Source: Diphasiastrum complanatum (lineage: Eukaryota; Streptophyta; Lycopodiopsida; Lycopodiales; Lycopodiaceae). From it: a stretch of 64,000 nt of DNA. This document shows positions 22,366 to 32,726 of the stretch, piece by piece. A program made the position numbers and the translations under genes. Location of the stretch: positions 48,988,996-49,052,995 of the forward strand of contig CM055108.1 of assembly GCA_029204225.1 (NCBI GenBank). Direction: 5' to 3'. Under the pieces are notes generated by a model that saw only the letters and a program-made list of their open reading frames with translations, made no database searches and was not told the DNA's origin. The first letter of the stretch is position 1; the number at the start of each line of letters is the position of its first letter.

Positions 22366-23089
22366 CTAGGATGAGCTCCTGGTGCTACATGAAGGCTCGA
22401 CCCTAAACCCTAAACCATAGAGCTTCGTGAGAACATGTCCGATCATGATGGTGCGGTAATTACCAGGAATCACGGGGTCACCATTTTTATGAATAGGTTG
22501 GATGATGATGGTGCACCAGGATGAGGGGAAACCAGAGACAACGGCGGAATTGAGTAGAGTGGCTAGTGTGGGAGCAAGGAGGTCGGAAGCATGGGTTAGG
22601 AGTTCAGATTCAAGGTCTTCGATATCTCTTGCTTTATGGGACTTCATTCTCTTGATGGCCGTAAGTACCATGTCAGATGTGAAGAGGGTGAACTCAGAGG
22701 GGCATGGGGAGATAGAAATGGGTGCGTCAGTGGGTATGGTATATAGGTTGGTAGCGTATTCGGTCCATATGCGGAGGTCATCCAGGAGGGGTGGTGGAGG
22801 ACGAGGGATAAACTCATGCCAAAAGTCGCCTGAAGAGGAACTGAAGAGAAGATCAACAAGACGCGTTCCTTCGAAATCATCATAGATACGCTTTTTTCGG
22901 CGGAGTGTGCGATGGTAAGAGCGCCTGGCGGAGTGGAGGAGATGAGGATCGTGGGTACGGGCATGGGTGACAAGCTGATGAAGAGAGCGACATTCAGCAT
23001 CATACCACGGGGGGTGTGGGGGTCGTATCGATGAGGAACGGGTGCGTCTGCTTTTATGGGGTTTAGATGGAAAAGCAAGGGAAGCAACG

Positions 23090-23093
<4 letters not shown>
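22366..23093 (-). pseudogene. LINE C linker region upstream of RT
   Basis: The minus strand encodes PPHPPWYDAECRSLHQLVTH, FTLFTSDMVLTAIKRMKSHK and NYRTIMIGHVLTKLYG, the linker between endonuclease and RT core in copies E and F. After LTKLYG the sequence jumps, through telomere-like DNA at 22416-22401, to a later RT block (ELILDGQAL). The RT active site is therefore deleted. Confidence 0.8.
22401..22416. repeat. short interstitial telomere-like sequence (CCCTAAA)2
   Basis: CCCTAAACCCTAAACC, two and a quarter plant telomere units, sits exactly at the internal deletion junction of LINE C. No other copy has it at this place. Confidence 0.8.
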
Positions 23094-23160
<67 letters not shown>

Positions 23161-23876
23161 AAGAAAGAAAGAAAGCTTTATTAATGTCTTTTCCAAGCCA
23201 AAAGGCATATAAGACCAAATGGAGTACATGTCAAGTATGTGAAAACCGTGGGAGCATATATAAACGTCTCCAAGAAAAAACTATGCATAAAAGAGAAATT
23301 AACAACATAACTATAAACTACAAATTGCCAATTGTCCATATAGCTGCCAAGAGTAGAGTAATATCATATAGTGCTGCTGCTGAAGAAAGATGTGATACGA
23401 GCTGCAACATGAGGTAACATGGACCGTTGCTGACGTCGTCTAGGAGGGTGAAAACTGTGTGCTCTCGTAATATGGCGTGAAGTGCGAACTGCAGCATGAC
23501 TATGAGTGATACATTGTCTCTGACATCGGTGAGGTGGTATGTCATCGTCATCGTCATCAGACCGTGTCCGTCTCCTGGTGAAGAAGGATGTAATCTGAGC
23601 CTGAGAGCTAGGATATGGCTGGTTAGCTGACTGGTACATATCCTGGCACAGCAAGACCATCTCTCGTAGCATAAGTGCGACACAACAAGAGTCCTCATAA
23701 CCAATCAGTGCTCTGAGTGTAGTAGGCATGTCACGGAATAGACAGTGACATCTCCCACTAATCTCATGATATATGGGGCATCTAAAAATGAAATGCTCCT
23801 CGGACTCTATCTCATGAAGGGGACATAGCAGGCATAGTCTCTCCTCTCGTGGTGTACCCTCTCTGGTACGGGAGAC

Positions 23877-23877
<1 letters not shown>
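23094..23877 (-). mobile_element. LINE copy D, short 3' fragment
   Basis: The (GA)n tail (23094-23155) ends in GAAA repeats. AATAAA and the hairpin (23186-23215) follow, then C-terminal coding with CVALMLREM-type and FIFRCPIYHEI-like zinc-finger sequence up to 23860. It is severely 5'-truncated and its right end meets LINE E's (GA)n after ggtacgggagactaga. Confidence 0.85.
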
Positions 23878-23936
<59 letters not shown>

Positions 23937-24393
23937 AAGAAAGCTTTATTAATGTCTTTTCCATGCCAAAAGGCATATAAGACCAAAAGGAGTACATGTC
24001 AAGTATGTGAAAACCATGGGAGCGTATATAAATGTCTCCAAGAAAAAACTATGCATAAAAGAAAAATGAGTAATATAACTGTAAACTACAAACTGCCAAC
24101 TGTCCATAAGTGGGAGCAAGAATAGCTGCCATGAGTAGAGTAGAGTAGAGTAGTATCAGATAGTGTCAGATACTGCTGCTGCTGAAAAAAGACGTAGTAC
24201 GAGCTGTATCAGGAGGTATGGGCCGTCACTGACATCGTCTAGGAGGGTGAAAATTGTGTACTCTCGTAACAAGGCGAGAAGTGTGAACTGCTGCATGACT
24301 ATGAGTGATACACTGTCTCTGACATCGGTGAGGTGGTATGTCGTCGTCATCGTCGTCGGGCCGTGTCTGTCTCCTGGTGAAGAAAGATGTAAT

Positions 24394-26037
24394 CTAAGCC
24401 TGAAAGCTAGGATGTGGCTGGTGAGCTGTCTGGTACATATCCTGGCGCAGCAAGACCATCTCTCGTAGCATAAGTGCAACACAGTGAGAGTCCTCATATC
24501 CCATCAGTGCTCTAAGTGTAGTAGGCATGTCACGGAATAAACAATGATATCTCCCTCTAATCTCATAATATATGGGGCATCTGAAGATGAAATGCTCCTC
24601 GGACTCTATCTCATGTAGGGGACACAGCAAGCATAGTCTCTCCTCTCGTGGTGTACCCTGGAATCTGCCTGTCTCAATAGCCAACTGATGTGAGGAGACT
24701 CTGAACTGTCCCAAAGTGAAACGGAGACCGTGTGATAGTTCAGAAGACAAATAGCGAGGTAAAACTGGAAGACCAGTGGCATCCTGCACTAGAAAGTTAG
24801 TCCGGTAGTAGTCAAGCTCAACCCCCAGCTGGTGACGCCAGGTACAGTCGAGATATGCTTTGTATAAAAAAACGTCTAATGTACTGGTGTGTACCCAAAG
24901 GGAGATCAGTGATAGTGATACCAAATGCTTCCATGAGGAAGTGTGATGCCTGAGAGAACCATGATAGCCGGTATCCCTGAGTCTGAAGGTGATAAGAGGA
25001 CATGAGTGCAATCCGCGTATATCTCTGCTCGGTATCAGGAAGTGCCTGAGCTCGTTGGATGTACGTGATAAGCTGGAAGGCAGCCTCAATCTGAATAGGG
25101 GGGGTGGCAAACTCCGCAAGGATGATCTCATGGGGAACCGAGGGCTTCGCTCGGATCATGCAAGCCAACATGGTGGTCTGTAAGCGTGAAATGCTGGACC
25201 AGTGTGAAGATGATAATCTTGTACACCATATCTCTGCGGCATACAAGGCTGAGGGGGTGACGATGGTGTCAAACAGTCTGCACTTACTTGGAGCATCCCG
25301 AATAGACTTACGGAAGCAGAATCTCTCCAGCTGGACTAGGGAAGAGTGGCTCTTCCCAAGTCTAGAAATAGTCGCCTGTCTCATACTGAAGGTAGGGCCA
25401 GAGAAGAGCACGCCCAGGTAAGTGTATGAAGAAACCACCTCTAGGGACTGTCCATCGAAGGTAAGCTCTTGGCGCTGCATGAAGGCCCGAGAGGTATTGA
25501 AGACCATAACTTTGGTCTTCGAGAGGTTCACCCCTAAACCCCACTGAGTACAAAAAGTGTGTAAACAATCCAACTGTCTCTGTAATCCCTCTTTGGTACG
25601 AGAGACTAGTACCACATCATCCGCATAGAGAAGGATGGCAATCAAAACGTCTCCCAGCCGACAACCGTCCCCACCACACTGAGAGATGACCTGCTCTAGC
25701 TCGTCAATATATAATCCAAAGAGAACTGGTGAGAGAGAGCACCCTGCTTAACCCCAATAGTACTCCAGATCTGCTCAGAAATGCCACTACCATGACGAAA
25801 GCAACCCAAAACCCTCTCATAGAGAGCCGTGATGGCTAGAATAATATTTGTAGAGAAACCTAGGTCTCGGAGTCTCTGGATAAGTAAAGAGCGTGGAACC
25901 GAATCAAAGGCTTTCCTGAAGTCCACAAAACAACAGTAAACCTTTTCTTTCCTGTGTCTAGCTTCCTCAATGATGGTGCGGAGTGTGAATAGGTGATCTA
26001 TAGTGGAATAATGAGCGCGGAACTCTGCTTGACCCAA
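24394..26037 (-). pseudogene. LINE E reverse transcriptase and CCHC C-terminus, broken
   Basis: RT motifs are KVYCCFVDFRKAFDSVPRSL, GVKQGALSHQFSL (frame break just after) and ILLYADDVVLVSRTKEGL, which keeps YADD, then FNTSRAFMQRQELTFDGQSL. The C-terminal zinc-finger block reads LCLLCPLHEIESEEHFIFRC (C-x2-C, H, C). Frames change near 25696 and 24850. The CCHC block is a known feature of plant LINE ORF2. Confidence 0.87.
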
Positions 26038-26079
26038 AGCATGTAATCTCCTGGACTCTGCTTCTGAGCTGACTGCAGA

Positions 26080-27725
26080 CTAGAGGATGACGCCATATAT
26101 CTTCGCAAGGACATGTCCAATCATAATAGTGCGGTAATTACCATGTACCATGGGGTCACCGTTTTTATGGATAGGATGTATGATGTTGGTGCACCAAGAG
26201 GATGGGAAGCCCTCAACAACAGCATGGTTAAGGAGAGTGGATAATGTAGGGGCAAGGGTATCGAGGGTGTGAATCAGTAGCTCAGACTCAAGATCTTCAA
26301 GGTCTCTGGTGCGGTGGGTTTTCAGCTTTTTAATTGCTGCCCGAACCAAGTCAGGGGTGAAGAAGGTGAAGTCTGAAGGTCGAGGAGAGATGGAGATGGG
26401 CGTATCAGTGGCTATAGTGTAAAGTTGGGTAGCATAGTCGGTCCAAATATGTAAATCGTCCAGAAGAGGGGGAGGGGCACGAGGGATAAACTCACGCCAA
26501 AAGGCACCAGAGGAGGACCTGTGAAGGAGGTTCACAAGACGGTTTCCTTCGGAGTCGTCATAGGCACGTTTTTTGCGACGGAGTGTGCGGTTGTACAATT
26601 GCCGTGAAGAGCGGAGGAGATGGCGAGCGCGGGAACGAGCATGTGTGACAGAGTGGTGAAGGGATCGGCATTCCGCGTCATACCACGGTGGGTGGAAAGG
26701 TCGTGATGATCGAGGATGGACTGGTTTGTGTTTATGAGGTTTAGAGGGGAAAGCCAAAGTAGCTGCAGAGTGGGGACAGGTGGTGAGGAAGGCGGCTTGT
26801 GACTCCAGTGATTCACTGTGTGGAAAAGAGTGAAGTAAGGAGGTGAGGGATTCCTGGTAGAGTGGGATAGAGAGGGGATGGAAGGTGTATTTGGGTACAC
26901 GGGGAAGGGTGGTGGACTGGTGTTGAAGTTGTGGTGGTGGGAGGTGGCCAGTAGCGAAGGACAAGAATGAATGATCGGAGAGGGTGGTATGGGAGATACG
27001 GAAGCTGTGAATGAGAGGAATGGATGACGATGACCCCATGAGGTAATCAACCACACTATGACCACCACTGTGAGGGTGACACGTATAGCTGCCAGAGTTA
27101 GGCCAGTGAACACCTCATGTGCCTCACCAAACTGCAACAGGTACTCACCATATGAAGTAATAGGTCCCGGTCCATCATCGGATATCCTGGTGATCCCCAA
27201 GCTGTCACTATCCAGGGCATGAACTCGCAGCTGATCTGTAGCATCATGGAACTTTGTCTGTAGTGAAGATGTCCTAGCATTAAAATCCCTAGTGAGGAAA
27301 ATATGCCCCTGCTCTGCAAATCTGATGATATCCACCGAAAGTTCCAAGTAAGGTGAGCCAACACCCTTAGCAAAGGAGGAGGACTCTGGAGGAAAATAGC
27401 AAGCAGCAATCAAGAAAACCCTGTCCAAACCAATCGCTCGTCCTGTGATATGAAGCCAAATATACCGTGCATGCTCATCATGCCTGACGAACTTAAACAT
27501 CTGATGAAGGGACTCTTTGTAGAGACAAGCCACTATTCCCGAACCACAGCCACTGGCTGATCTAGTCTCAGATCTGTATATTGAATCCCATCTGTATCCC
27601 GGGAAGGTGGGTAAACCGCGCACCTGGCTCTCGTGAGTCTCCATAAAAAACAATAGGTCTCGTCCAGTGATAAAGTCAATCAGATCACCTGCTGTAGAGG
27701 ATGAGTGGATGCCATCACAATTCCA
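26080..27725 (-). pseudogene. LINE E endonuclease and linker, frameshifted
   Basis: The apurinic-type endonuclease starts near 27725 (GYGIVMASTHPLQQV in one frame, IGVWNCDGIHSSSTAG in another). It continues with FFMETHESQVRGLPTFPGYR (catalytic Glu region), DFNARTSSLQTKFHD (here TRDFN instead of AGDFN) and ISHTTLSDHSFLSFA (the SDH box). The linker HPPWYDAECRSLHHSVTHAR follows in frame 27054-26080. At least two frame changes occur (near 27000 and 27650). Confidence 0.85.
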
Positions 27726-27794
27726 TACCCCAATCTGAAGATGGTATGGATGGGGCCCCGGGATGCTCCCACCAATCCCGGGGGCCCCGAATTC

Positions 27795-28639
27795 CTAGCT
27801 CTGGGAACGGCTAGGGGTGCTTGCAACAAATCGTATCTGACCATCTCGATATATGACTCGTCTACTAGTCTCTCGAGCCGCCTGGAAGGCTTTCCGCCTC
27901 TCCTCAACCTGGATGTAGGTAAGATCGTCATCCATAAATATGGCAGTGCCACGTAACTGGGCTCTACAACGTAAGGCCTCCCTGCGGCTGTCCAGGGATG
28001 TGAAGCGGATGATCAGTGTAGCTGCATCCCTGGTGGTCCTCCAAGCTGTATCTAGTCCATCTGTCACATGTCCTAGAGTGGTCTCGAGAAATCTCGTAGC
28101 TTCGGCCATGGCATCTTGTGTGTCCGGTATCCCACGAACCCTGATGTTATGAGCTTTTTGCTCCCTTGACCGCTCTTCCGAAATGGTGGCTGAGATAACT
28201 GAGGAAATGGGGGCGCTAGGTTTGGTGCCTTTCTTCAAGACTGCTGCCCATGAATCTTTATGCTATTCAATTTTGTGTTCGAGCTCCCGTATCATGGTGT
28301 GCGTTTCCGAGGCTGCAACTTGCCTATCGTTGATCACGTGCTCCAATGAGGTGACTTTAGACTGCAACATATTCTTTTCCTTTACTAAGGAGACCACTAC
28401 TTCTTTCAACTGTGTAAGTTCTTGCTTCAAGAGCTGGAAATCTGCTCTCATTTGGTCAGCTTCCCAAGAGGAAAAGAGTTCAACTGATTTGGAGGGAGTG
28501 TAGGGAATGGGTGCGGTGGCAGGGGGTGGTGTAGCAGCGAGGGAGGTGGTGGGTGAGGTAGCGAGGGGGGGCAGTGAGGTAGCGAGGGGAGGGGGTGAGG
28601 TAGAAGGGCGAGCGGGTAGGACCGTCCTATGGGCAGCAC
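27795..28639 (-). pseudogene. LINE E ORF1 with one stop
   Basis: A Pro/Ala/Ser-rich start (PARPSTSPPPLATSLPPLAT) leads to a coiled coil (MRADFQLLKQELTQLKEVVV, KNMLQSKVTSLEHVINDRQV). A stop at about 28263 separates this from KKGTKPSAPISSVIS and the C-terminal domain (HNIRVRGIPDTQDAMAEATR, GTAIFMDDDLTYIQVEERRK). The layout is that of L1-type ORF1 proteins, which bind element RNA as trimers. One nonsense codon is the only clear lesion. Confidence 0.8.
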
Positions 28640-28683
<44 letters not shown>

Positions 28684-31290
28684 ATTAGAATTAGAATTAT
28701 TATTATTAACGTCTTTTGGTGCCCAGGGGCACATAAGACAAAAGAGAGTACAAAATGTGAGAAGCATTGTCCGCATAAGGACTTATTTACCAATGAAAAG
28801 ACAGTAAAACTAAAACTAAAATATCGATCTCTCTGTCTCTAAGAGAAAAAGTATCCAAGCTTGACCACCACCTGGTGAGGGTACAAAGCAAGAGCTTAAC
28901 CACCTGCTCCGCGGAGGAAACTAGCTACGAGCAAGCCGAAAGTAATGAGTGATGGTAGTAGTGGGTCGTGATGAAGGCTGGTGGGAGGCGTATGAAGATC
29001 TAGTAGCACTGGATCGAGCCGAAACTCTCTGTGTCTTCGATCTTCGGACGGGGACGTCAAAATCCGCAACCGAAATATCCACTCTGTCTCGCTTCTGGAA
29101 GAACTGAGTAATGTGAGCCTGACTGGAATCCATATCTGAGAGCGTAGGTAGAAGTGAAGCTCGTAAAATATACATCTCTCTCAAAAGAAGACCCACACAT
29201 CTAGCATCTGGATACTCGAGGAAGGAGCTCAACGTGAGGGGAATATCTCGGTATAAACAATGGTATCGTCCTCTAATCTCATAGTATACTGGGCAGCGAA
29301 AGATGAAATGAAACTCATCTTCCACCTCCTGAAGAGAACAAAGCTGACATATCCGCTGCAATCTGGGAGTGTCTGTGTATCTACCTGTCTCGATAGCAAG
29401 CTGATGAGAAGAGACTCGAAGCTGTCCTATACGATATCTCAGACCAAAAGATAGCGTCTGTGTAAGATAAACTGGAAGAATAGGCAAGCCCGAAACGTCC
29501 AGCCGTAAAAGATGTGTGCCATAATAATGTAGCTTGACCCTATCTGGATCAGGATGTGACCATATAGTGCGTATGTAGCTCCGGTAGATCTGCTGTCTGA
29601 TATAAGCATGGGTTCCATTCGGAAGATCAAGTGCGGATAAACCCCAAGTCTGAAGAAGGGCTGAGACACTGCGATACCAAGAGTGCTTGGCTCCCTGATC
29701 TGCAATGGTACAAGATGAAGTGAGAGCAGCAACAATGTATCTGGAGGTATCTAGATCTGATACCCTGTGAAGAAAGGTGATGATCTGAAACATAGCACCA
29801 ACAACTAATGGAGGAGAAGCAAACTCGGCTAGTATGATATCATGTGGTACTGAGGGCTTAGCCCGGATTATCCTACTGAGCATGAGAATCTGGATACGAG
29901 TAAGATCTCTCCATGTATCGCGTGATAAATCAGGGCACCAAGTCTCAGCCGAATATAGCACAACTGGGGAGACAGTAGCAGAAAATAGTAGGCATCTGGT
30001 AGCAGGATCCTGCACATAATAAGTAGAGCAAAATCTCTCCATATGCACAAGAGCGGTATGCCCCTTGCGGAGCCTGGCGGTGGCTGCTGGTCGAAAAGTG
30101 AGTAGCGGACCAGAGAAAAGAACTCCCAAATAGGTGTAGGAGGTCACGATCTCAATCGGTAGCCCGTCATAATAGAAAATCACATCTCTCATATGCTGTC
30201 TGTTGGTGTTAAACACCATAATCTTAGTCTTCTTAAGGTTAACCGTCAATCCCCAACGCTGGCAAAAGTGATGTAAAGCAGAAAGGTGACTCTGTAAACC
30301 AGCTGCAGAGGATGAGAGGAGAACCACATCATCAGCGTACAAGAGAATGGGGATAATAATGTCTGCTAGGGGACAGCCCTCTCCACCTTCCTCGCGAATA
30401 ATCCGCTCGAGGTCATCTATATATAGTGCAAAAAGAGTGGGTGATAAGGGGCAACCCTGCTTCACCCCAATGGTAGAATGTATCTGTGAGGACCAGCCAC
30501 TACCATCTCTGAAACGTGCCAAGACTCGCTCATATAAAGTAATGATCGCAGCAATAGTATCCTCTGAAAAGCCAAGTGAAGACAGTCTCTGGAAAAGAAG
30601 ATGTCGTGGAACAGAGTCAAAAGCTTTGCGAAAATCCACAAAGCAACAGTAAATTCTCTGTTTCCGATGTCGAGCCTCCTCAATAATGCATCTCAAAATG
30701 AAGATCTGGTCTGAAGTAGAATATCCCGGTCTGAAACCAGCTTGACCCATAGCGTGTAAACCCTCAGTTTCAGCAAAAGATCCAGTGACTGTCTGTAGTA
30801 TAGAGCCATATATCTTAGCTAGAGTGTGGCCAATCATAATGGTGCGGTAGTTTCCTACATTCATGGGATCACCTGCCTTGAGGATGGGGTGAAGGATATT
30901 AGTACACCAAGCCGTAGGAAAACCAGAAGTAACAGCTGTGTTAAAAACATGAGCAATGTAAGGGGAGATGAGATGTGCTACGGGCTTTAGGAAGTCTACA
31001 CTTAAGGAGTCATAGTCAGTGGCTTTATTTAGTTTGGCATGTTTAATGGCGTTTTCAACCATGTCAGGGGTGAAAAGTGAGCAGTGGTCAGGTCTCGGTG
31101 AGAGTGAGGTAGGAGGAGAGTCCGTGGTATATAACTCCGTGGCATACTCGATCCAGGATTCGATGGCTATGGGGGCCAATGTTGAAGAGTGTCTGGTGAA
31201 ATGTTTCCAGAAAAAAGAGGAGGAGGGTGAATCTAAAGAGTTGATCATTTTTTGGCAGAGTGATTGTAGGTACTTGATCTTCTTTGTTCT
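28640..31290 (-). mobile_element. LINE copy F, 5'-truncated, long intact RT frame
   Basis: The tail is (GA)n 28640-28683 followed by AATTAG/ATT repeats, then the hairpin with a GTGCCC/GGGCAC stem (28711-28739). Coding 31248-28921 is open throughout. The 5' end, in the linker before the RT, meets a telomere-like motif (31291-31308) and a 93 bp (GA)n tract that borders unique intron sequence. The endonuclease and ORF1 are absent. Confidence 0.88.
28921..31248 (-). CDS. LINE F ORF2 partial: reverse transcriptase plus CCHC finger, 775 codons open
   Basis: RT from first to last motif is intact: YCCFVDFRKAFDSVPRHLLF, STIGVKQGCPLSPTLFALYI, ILLYADDVVLLSSSAAGL (YADD near residue 306) and VNLKKTKIMVFNTNRQ. 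The thumb and C-terminal region follow, with RICQLCSLQEVEDEFHFIFR and CPVYYEIRGRYHC near residue 635-660. The carboxy end is basic and serine-rich. The Met at 31248 is simply the first one after truncation; the true ORF2 start with the endonuclease is lost. The open frame suggests a recent insertion. Confidence 0.88.
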   Translation of the reverse strand: MINSLDSPSSSFFWKHFTRHSSTLAPIAIESWIEYATELYTTDSPPTSLSPRPDHCSLFTPDMVENAIKHAKLNKATDYDSLSVDFLKPVAHLISPYIAHVFNTAVTSGFPTAWCTNILHPILKAGDPMNVGNYRTIMIGHTLAKIYGSILQTVTGSFAETEGLHAMGQAGFRPGYSTSDQIFILRCIIEEARHRKQRIYCCFVDFRKAFDSVPRHLLFQRLSSLGFSEDTIAAIITLYERVLARFRDGSGWSSQIHSTIGVKQGCPLSPTLFALYIDDLERIIREEGGEGCPLADIIIPILLYADDVVLLSSSAAGLQSHLSALHHFCQRWGLTVNLKKTKIMVFNTNRQHMRDVIFYYDGLPIEIVTSYTYLGVLFSGPLLTFRPAATARLRKGHTALVHMERFCSTYYVQDPATRCLLFSATVSPVVLYSAETWCPDLSRDTWRDLTRIQILMLSRIIRAKPSVPHDIILAEFASPPLVVGAMFQIITFLHRVSDLDTSRYIVAALTSSCTIADQGAKHSWYRSVSALLQTWGLSALDLPNGTHAYIRQQIYRSYIRTIWSHPDPDRVKLHYYGTHLLRLDVSGLPILPVYLTQTLSFGLRYRIGQLRVSSHQLAIETGRYTDTPRLQRICQLCSLQEVEDEFHFIFRCPVYYEIRGRYHCLYRDIPLTLSSFLEYPDARCVGLLLREMYILRASLLPTLSDMDSSQAHITQFFQKRDRVDISVADFDVPVRRSKTQRVSARSSATRSSYASHQPSSRPTTTITHYFRLARS

Positions 31291-31306
31291 GGTTTAGGGT
31301 TTAGGG

Positions 31307-31308
<2 letters not shown>
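31291..31308. repeat. short interstitial telomere-like sequence (TTTAGGG)2 at LINE F 5' junction
   Basis: GGTTTAGGGTTTAGGGTT lies exactly between the truncated 5' end of LINE F and the (GA)n tract at 31310. It is the second such motif at a LINE junction in this window. Confidence 0.8.

Positions 31309-31309
<1 letters not shown>

Positions 31310-31402
<93 letters not shown>
31310..31402. repeat. (GA)n tract, 93 bp, flanking LINE F on its 5' side
   Basis: A pure GA tract lies between LINE F and unique intron sequence, 179 bp from exon D. As nothing LINE-like lies to its right, it is best read as the remaining half of the original (GA)n target. Confidence 0.85.
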
Positions 31403-31405
<3 letters not shown>

Positions 31406-31581
31406 TTCTTAACATCCAATAATAACATGTATTGGGATTCATTTGTAGTAATTCAGAACAACAATCAAATGAGACAAGGTTCAAAAAAAATTATAGATGT
31501 AGAAGCTAGCAGACCAAAGCAGAATTCACAAAAGAGTAGAGAGGGAGAGAGGTGGGGGAAACAACGATTGATTATTAAGAC

Positions 31582-31741
31582 CTTGGGTGCAAACAGACCT
31601 GATAGAGCCACTCTCATCATCCACAAGACCATCAAGGATAGCATCAACAAGAGCCATACTCTCTGCATTTTCTTTCTGAGTATTACTTGTAAGCCAATGA
31701 ATCAGTTGCTTGACAAAAGTATGAAACAATTGTTGGGTAAC
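31582..31741 (-). CDS. PRKDC: DNA-PKcs-like exon D
   Basis: 160 nt, from AATTTGTAG| to CAAG|GTCTTA, phase 0 in and phase 1 out. It encodes VTQQLFHTFVKQLIHWLTSN and ALVDAILDGLVDDESGSIRS; human has [20 protein letters not shown] and ALLEAILDGIVD in the same order. The donor GTCTTA is weak compared with the other exons. The downstream intron is about 30 kb and starts with 179 bp of unique sequence, then a 93 bp (GA)n tract and the LINE array. Confidence 0.9.
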
Positions 31742-31827
31742 CTACAAATTCAAATTCAAGGATTAGTCGGTCTAAATCTGGTCACTAAGTAAATAACAAA
31801 AGCATGTTAAATTCAAAAGAGGTCTAC

Positions 31828-31896
31828 CGATTCAACATCTGTCGCGAGCCTCAGAATGGCAGGAAATAGCTTTCTATATAGCCTTTCGTAGTTGAT
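31828..31896 (-). CDS. PRKDC: DNA-PKcs-like exon C (23 codons)
   Basis: 69 nt, both boundaries in phase 0. The acceptor is TTTTGTATTCAG and the donor GTAGAC. The product INYERLYRKLFPAILRLATD plus VES matches the human [20 protein letters not shown] block at the right place after exon B. It lies between the giant intron upstream (31897-62760) and a normal 86 bp intron downstream. The identification rests on order and local similarity, because the exon is too short to stand alone. Confidence 0.85.
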
Positions 31897-32726
31897 CTGA
31901 ATACAAAATTTTGAATCAAGTGTCAGAATATGTAGTTAGCAAACTTACTGATGGAGCTTGTCAAATGGGCAAATGAGGCTTAAAATTGAGCCGTAACACA
32001 AGCATTCTATAATCCTTAGAGATTTCATTCATACAATCATAATCAACAATAGTCGCTACCACAATAGAACTTTTATGTGTTTCCTCTACCACTTTCAATA
32101 CATGATTGAACACCAATATTGGCTAGCAAAACCACCTTTGATAAAGGAATGTTCTACTTAGGAATAGGGTTTATCTGGGAGGAAAATCATAGTGGTGAGT
32201 TGTACTACAAGCTAATACACTAAAATCTCACTGGTACTAGAACACTATCTATGCAAGGAGCATGTAGTCACGGTTCTTTTGATGAGACTTATCTTGTAGG
32301 AAAAGTTATGGCTTAATTTCCAATGCCCTATAGTGTGGTGCCAACATTTCCTTGATTTCCTTTGTCTTCCTATGGGTTAAATGATGACATTCAAGGTTTC
32401 CAAATTGTGCTTTCCACTGATTAACATCAACTAAACACTAGCCTTAAATGAAAGCTTAGTTCTCACAATTATCAAGTTCTAGCTCATATTCTTAGTTGCC
32501 CATTCCAGAACGGAACGCGGCAAAAGAAAGTTTTTAAAAAAACGTAAATATTAAACAAAGGGTCCGTTCCGACCCAGCTTTCAGCATATATTGGTTCAGC
32601 AGATTATGGTGGAGCATCTTCAGCTGGTCGGCATTCAAATGTCTCACCATCATGACCTTCAAGAGATTTTTGCTTAACTATGCTTGAGACACTACATCAA
32701 AATCAGACCTAGTTGACTGTTATAGC
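31897..32726. other. intron sequence between exon C and Copia
   Basis: About 830 bp of AT-rich sequence with no gene, repeat or RNA that I can recognise. It ends with the target duplication ATAGC (32722-32726) of the Copia element. Confidence 0.6.

Larger units (their letters stand above)
14276..23093 (-). mobile_element. LINE copy C, split by Gypsy-2 and internally deleted
   Basis: It consists of 14276-15747 and 22255-23093 on the minus strand. The (GA)n tail is at 14276-14347, AATAAA and the hairpin (14373-14402) follow, then C-terminal and RT coding (LCSL... EEHFIFRCPVYYEIRGRYHC). Gypsy-2 interrupts at 15747/22255. Beyond it the copy resumes in the RT and jumps at 22401-22416 across about 600 bp of RT with telomere-like filler. 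It then continues into the linker (HPPWYDAECRSLH) and ends at LINE D's (GA)n. Confidence 0.85.
23878..28639 (-). mobile_element. LINE copy E, near full length
   Basis: Tail (GA)n 23878-23934, AATAAA, hairpin 23954-23983, then in minus order ORF1 (28637-27795), endonuclease (27725-26700), linker, RT (26037-24820) and the CCHC C-terminus (24680-24394). It is the most complete copy. Several frameshifts and stops interrupt ORF2. The right end abuts the (GA)n tail of LINE F. Confidence 0.88.
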
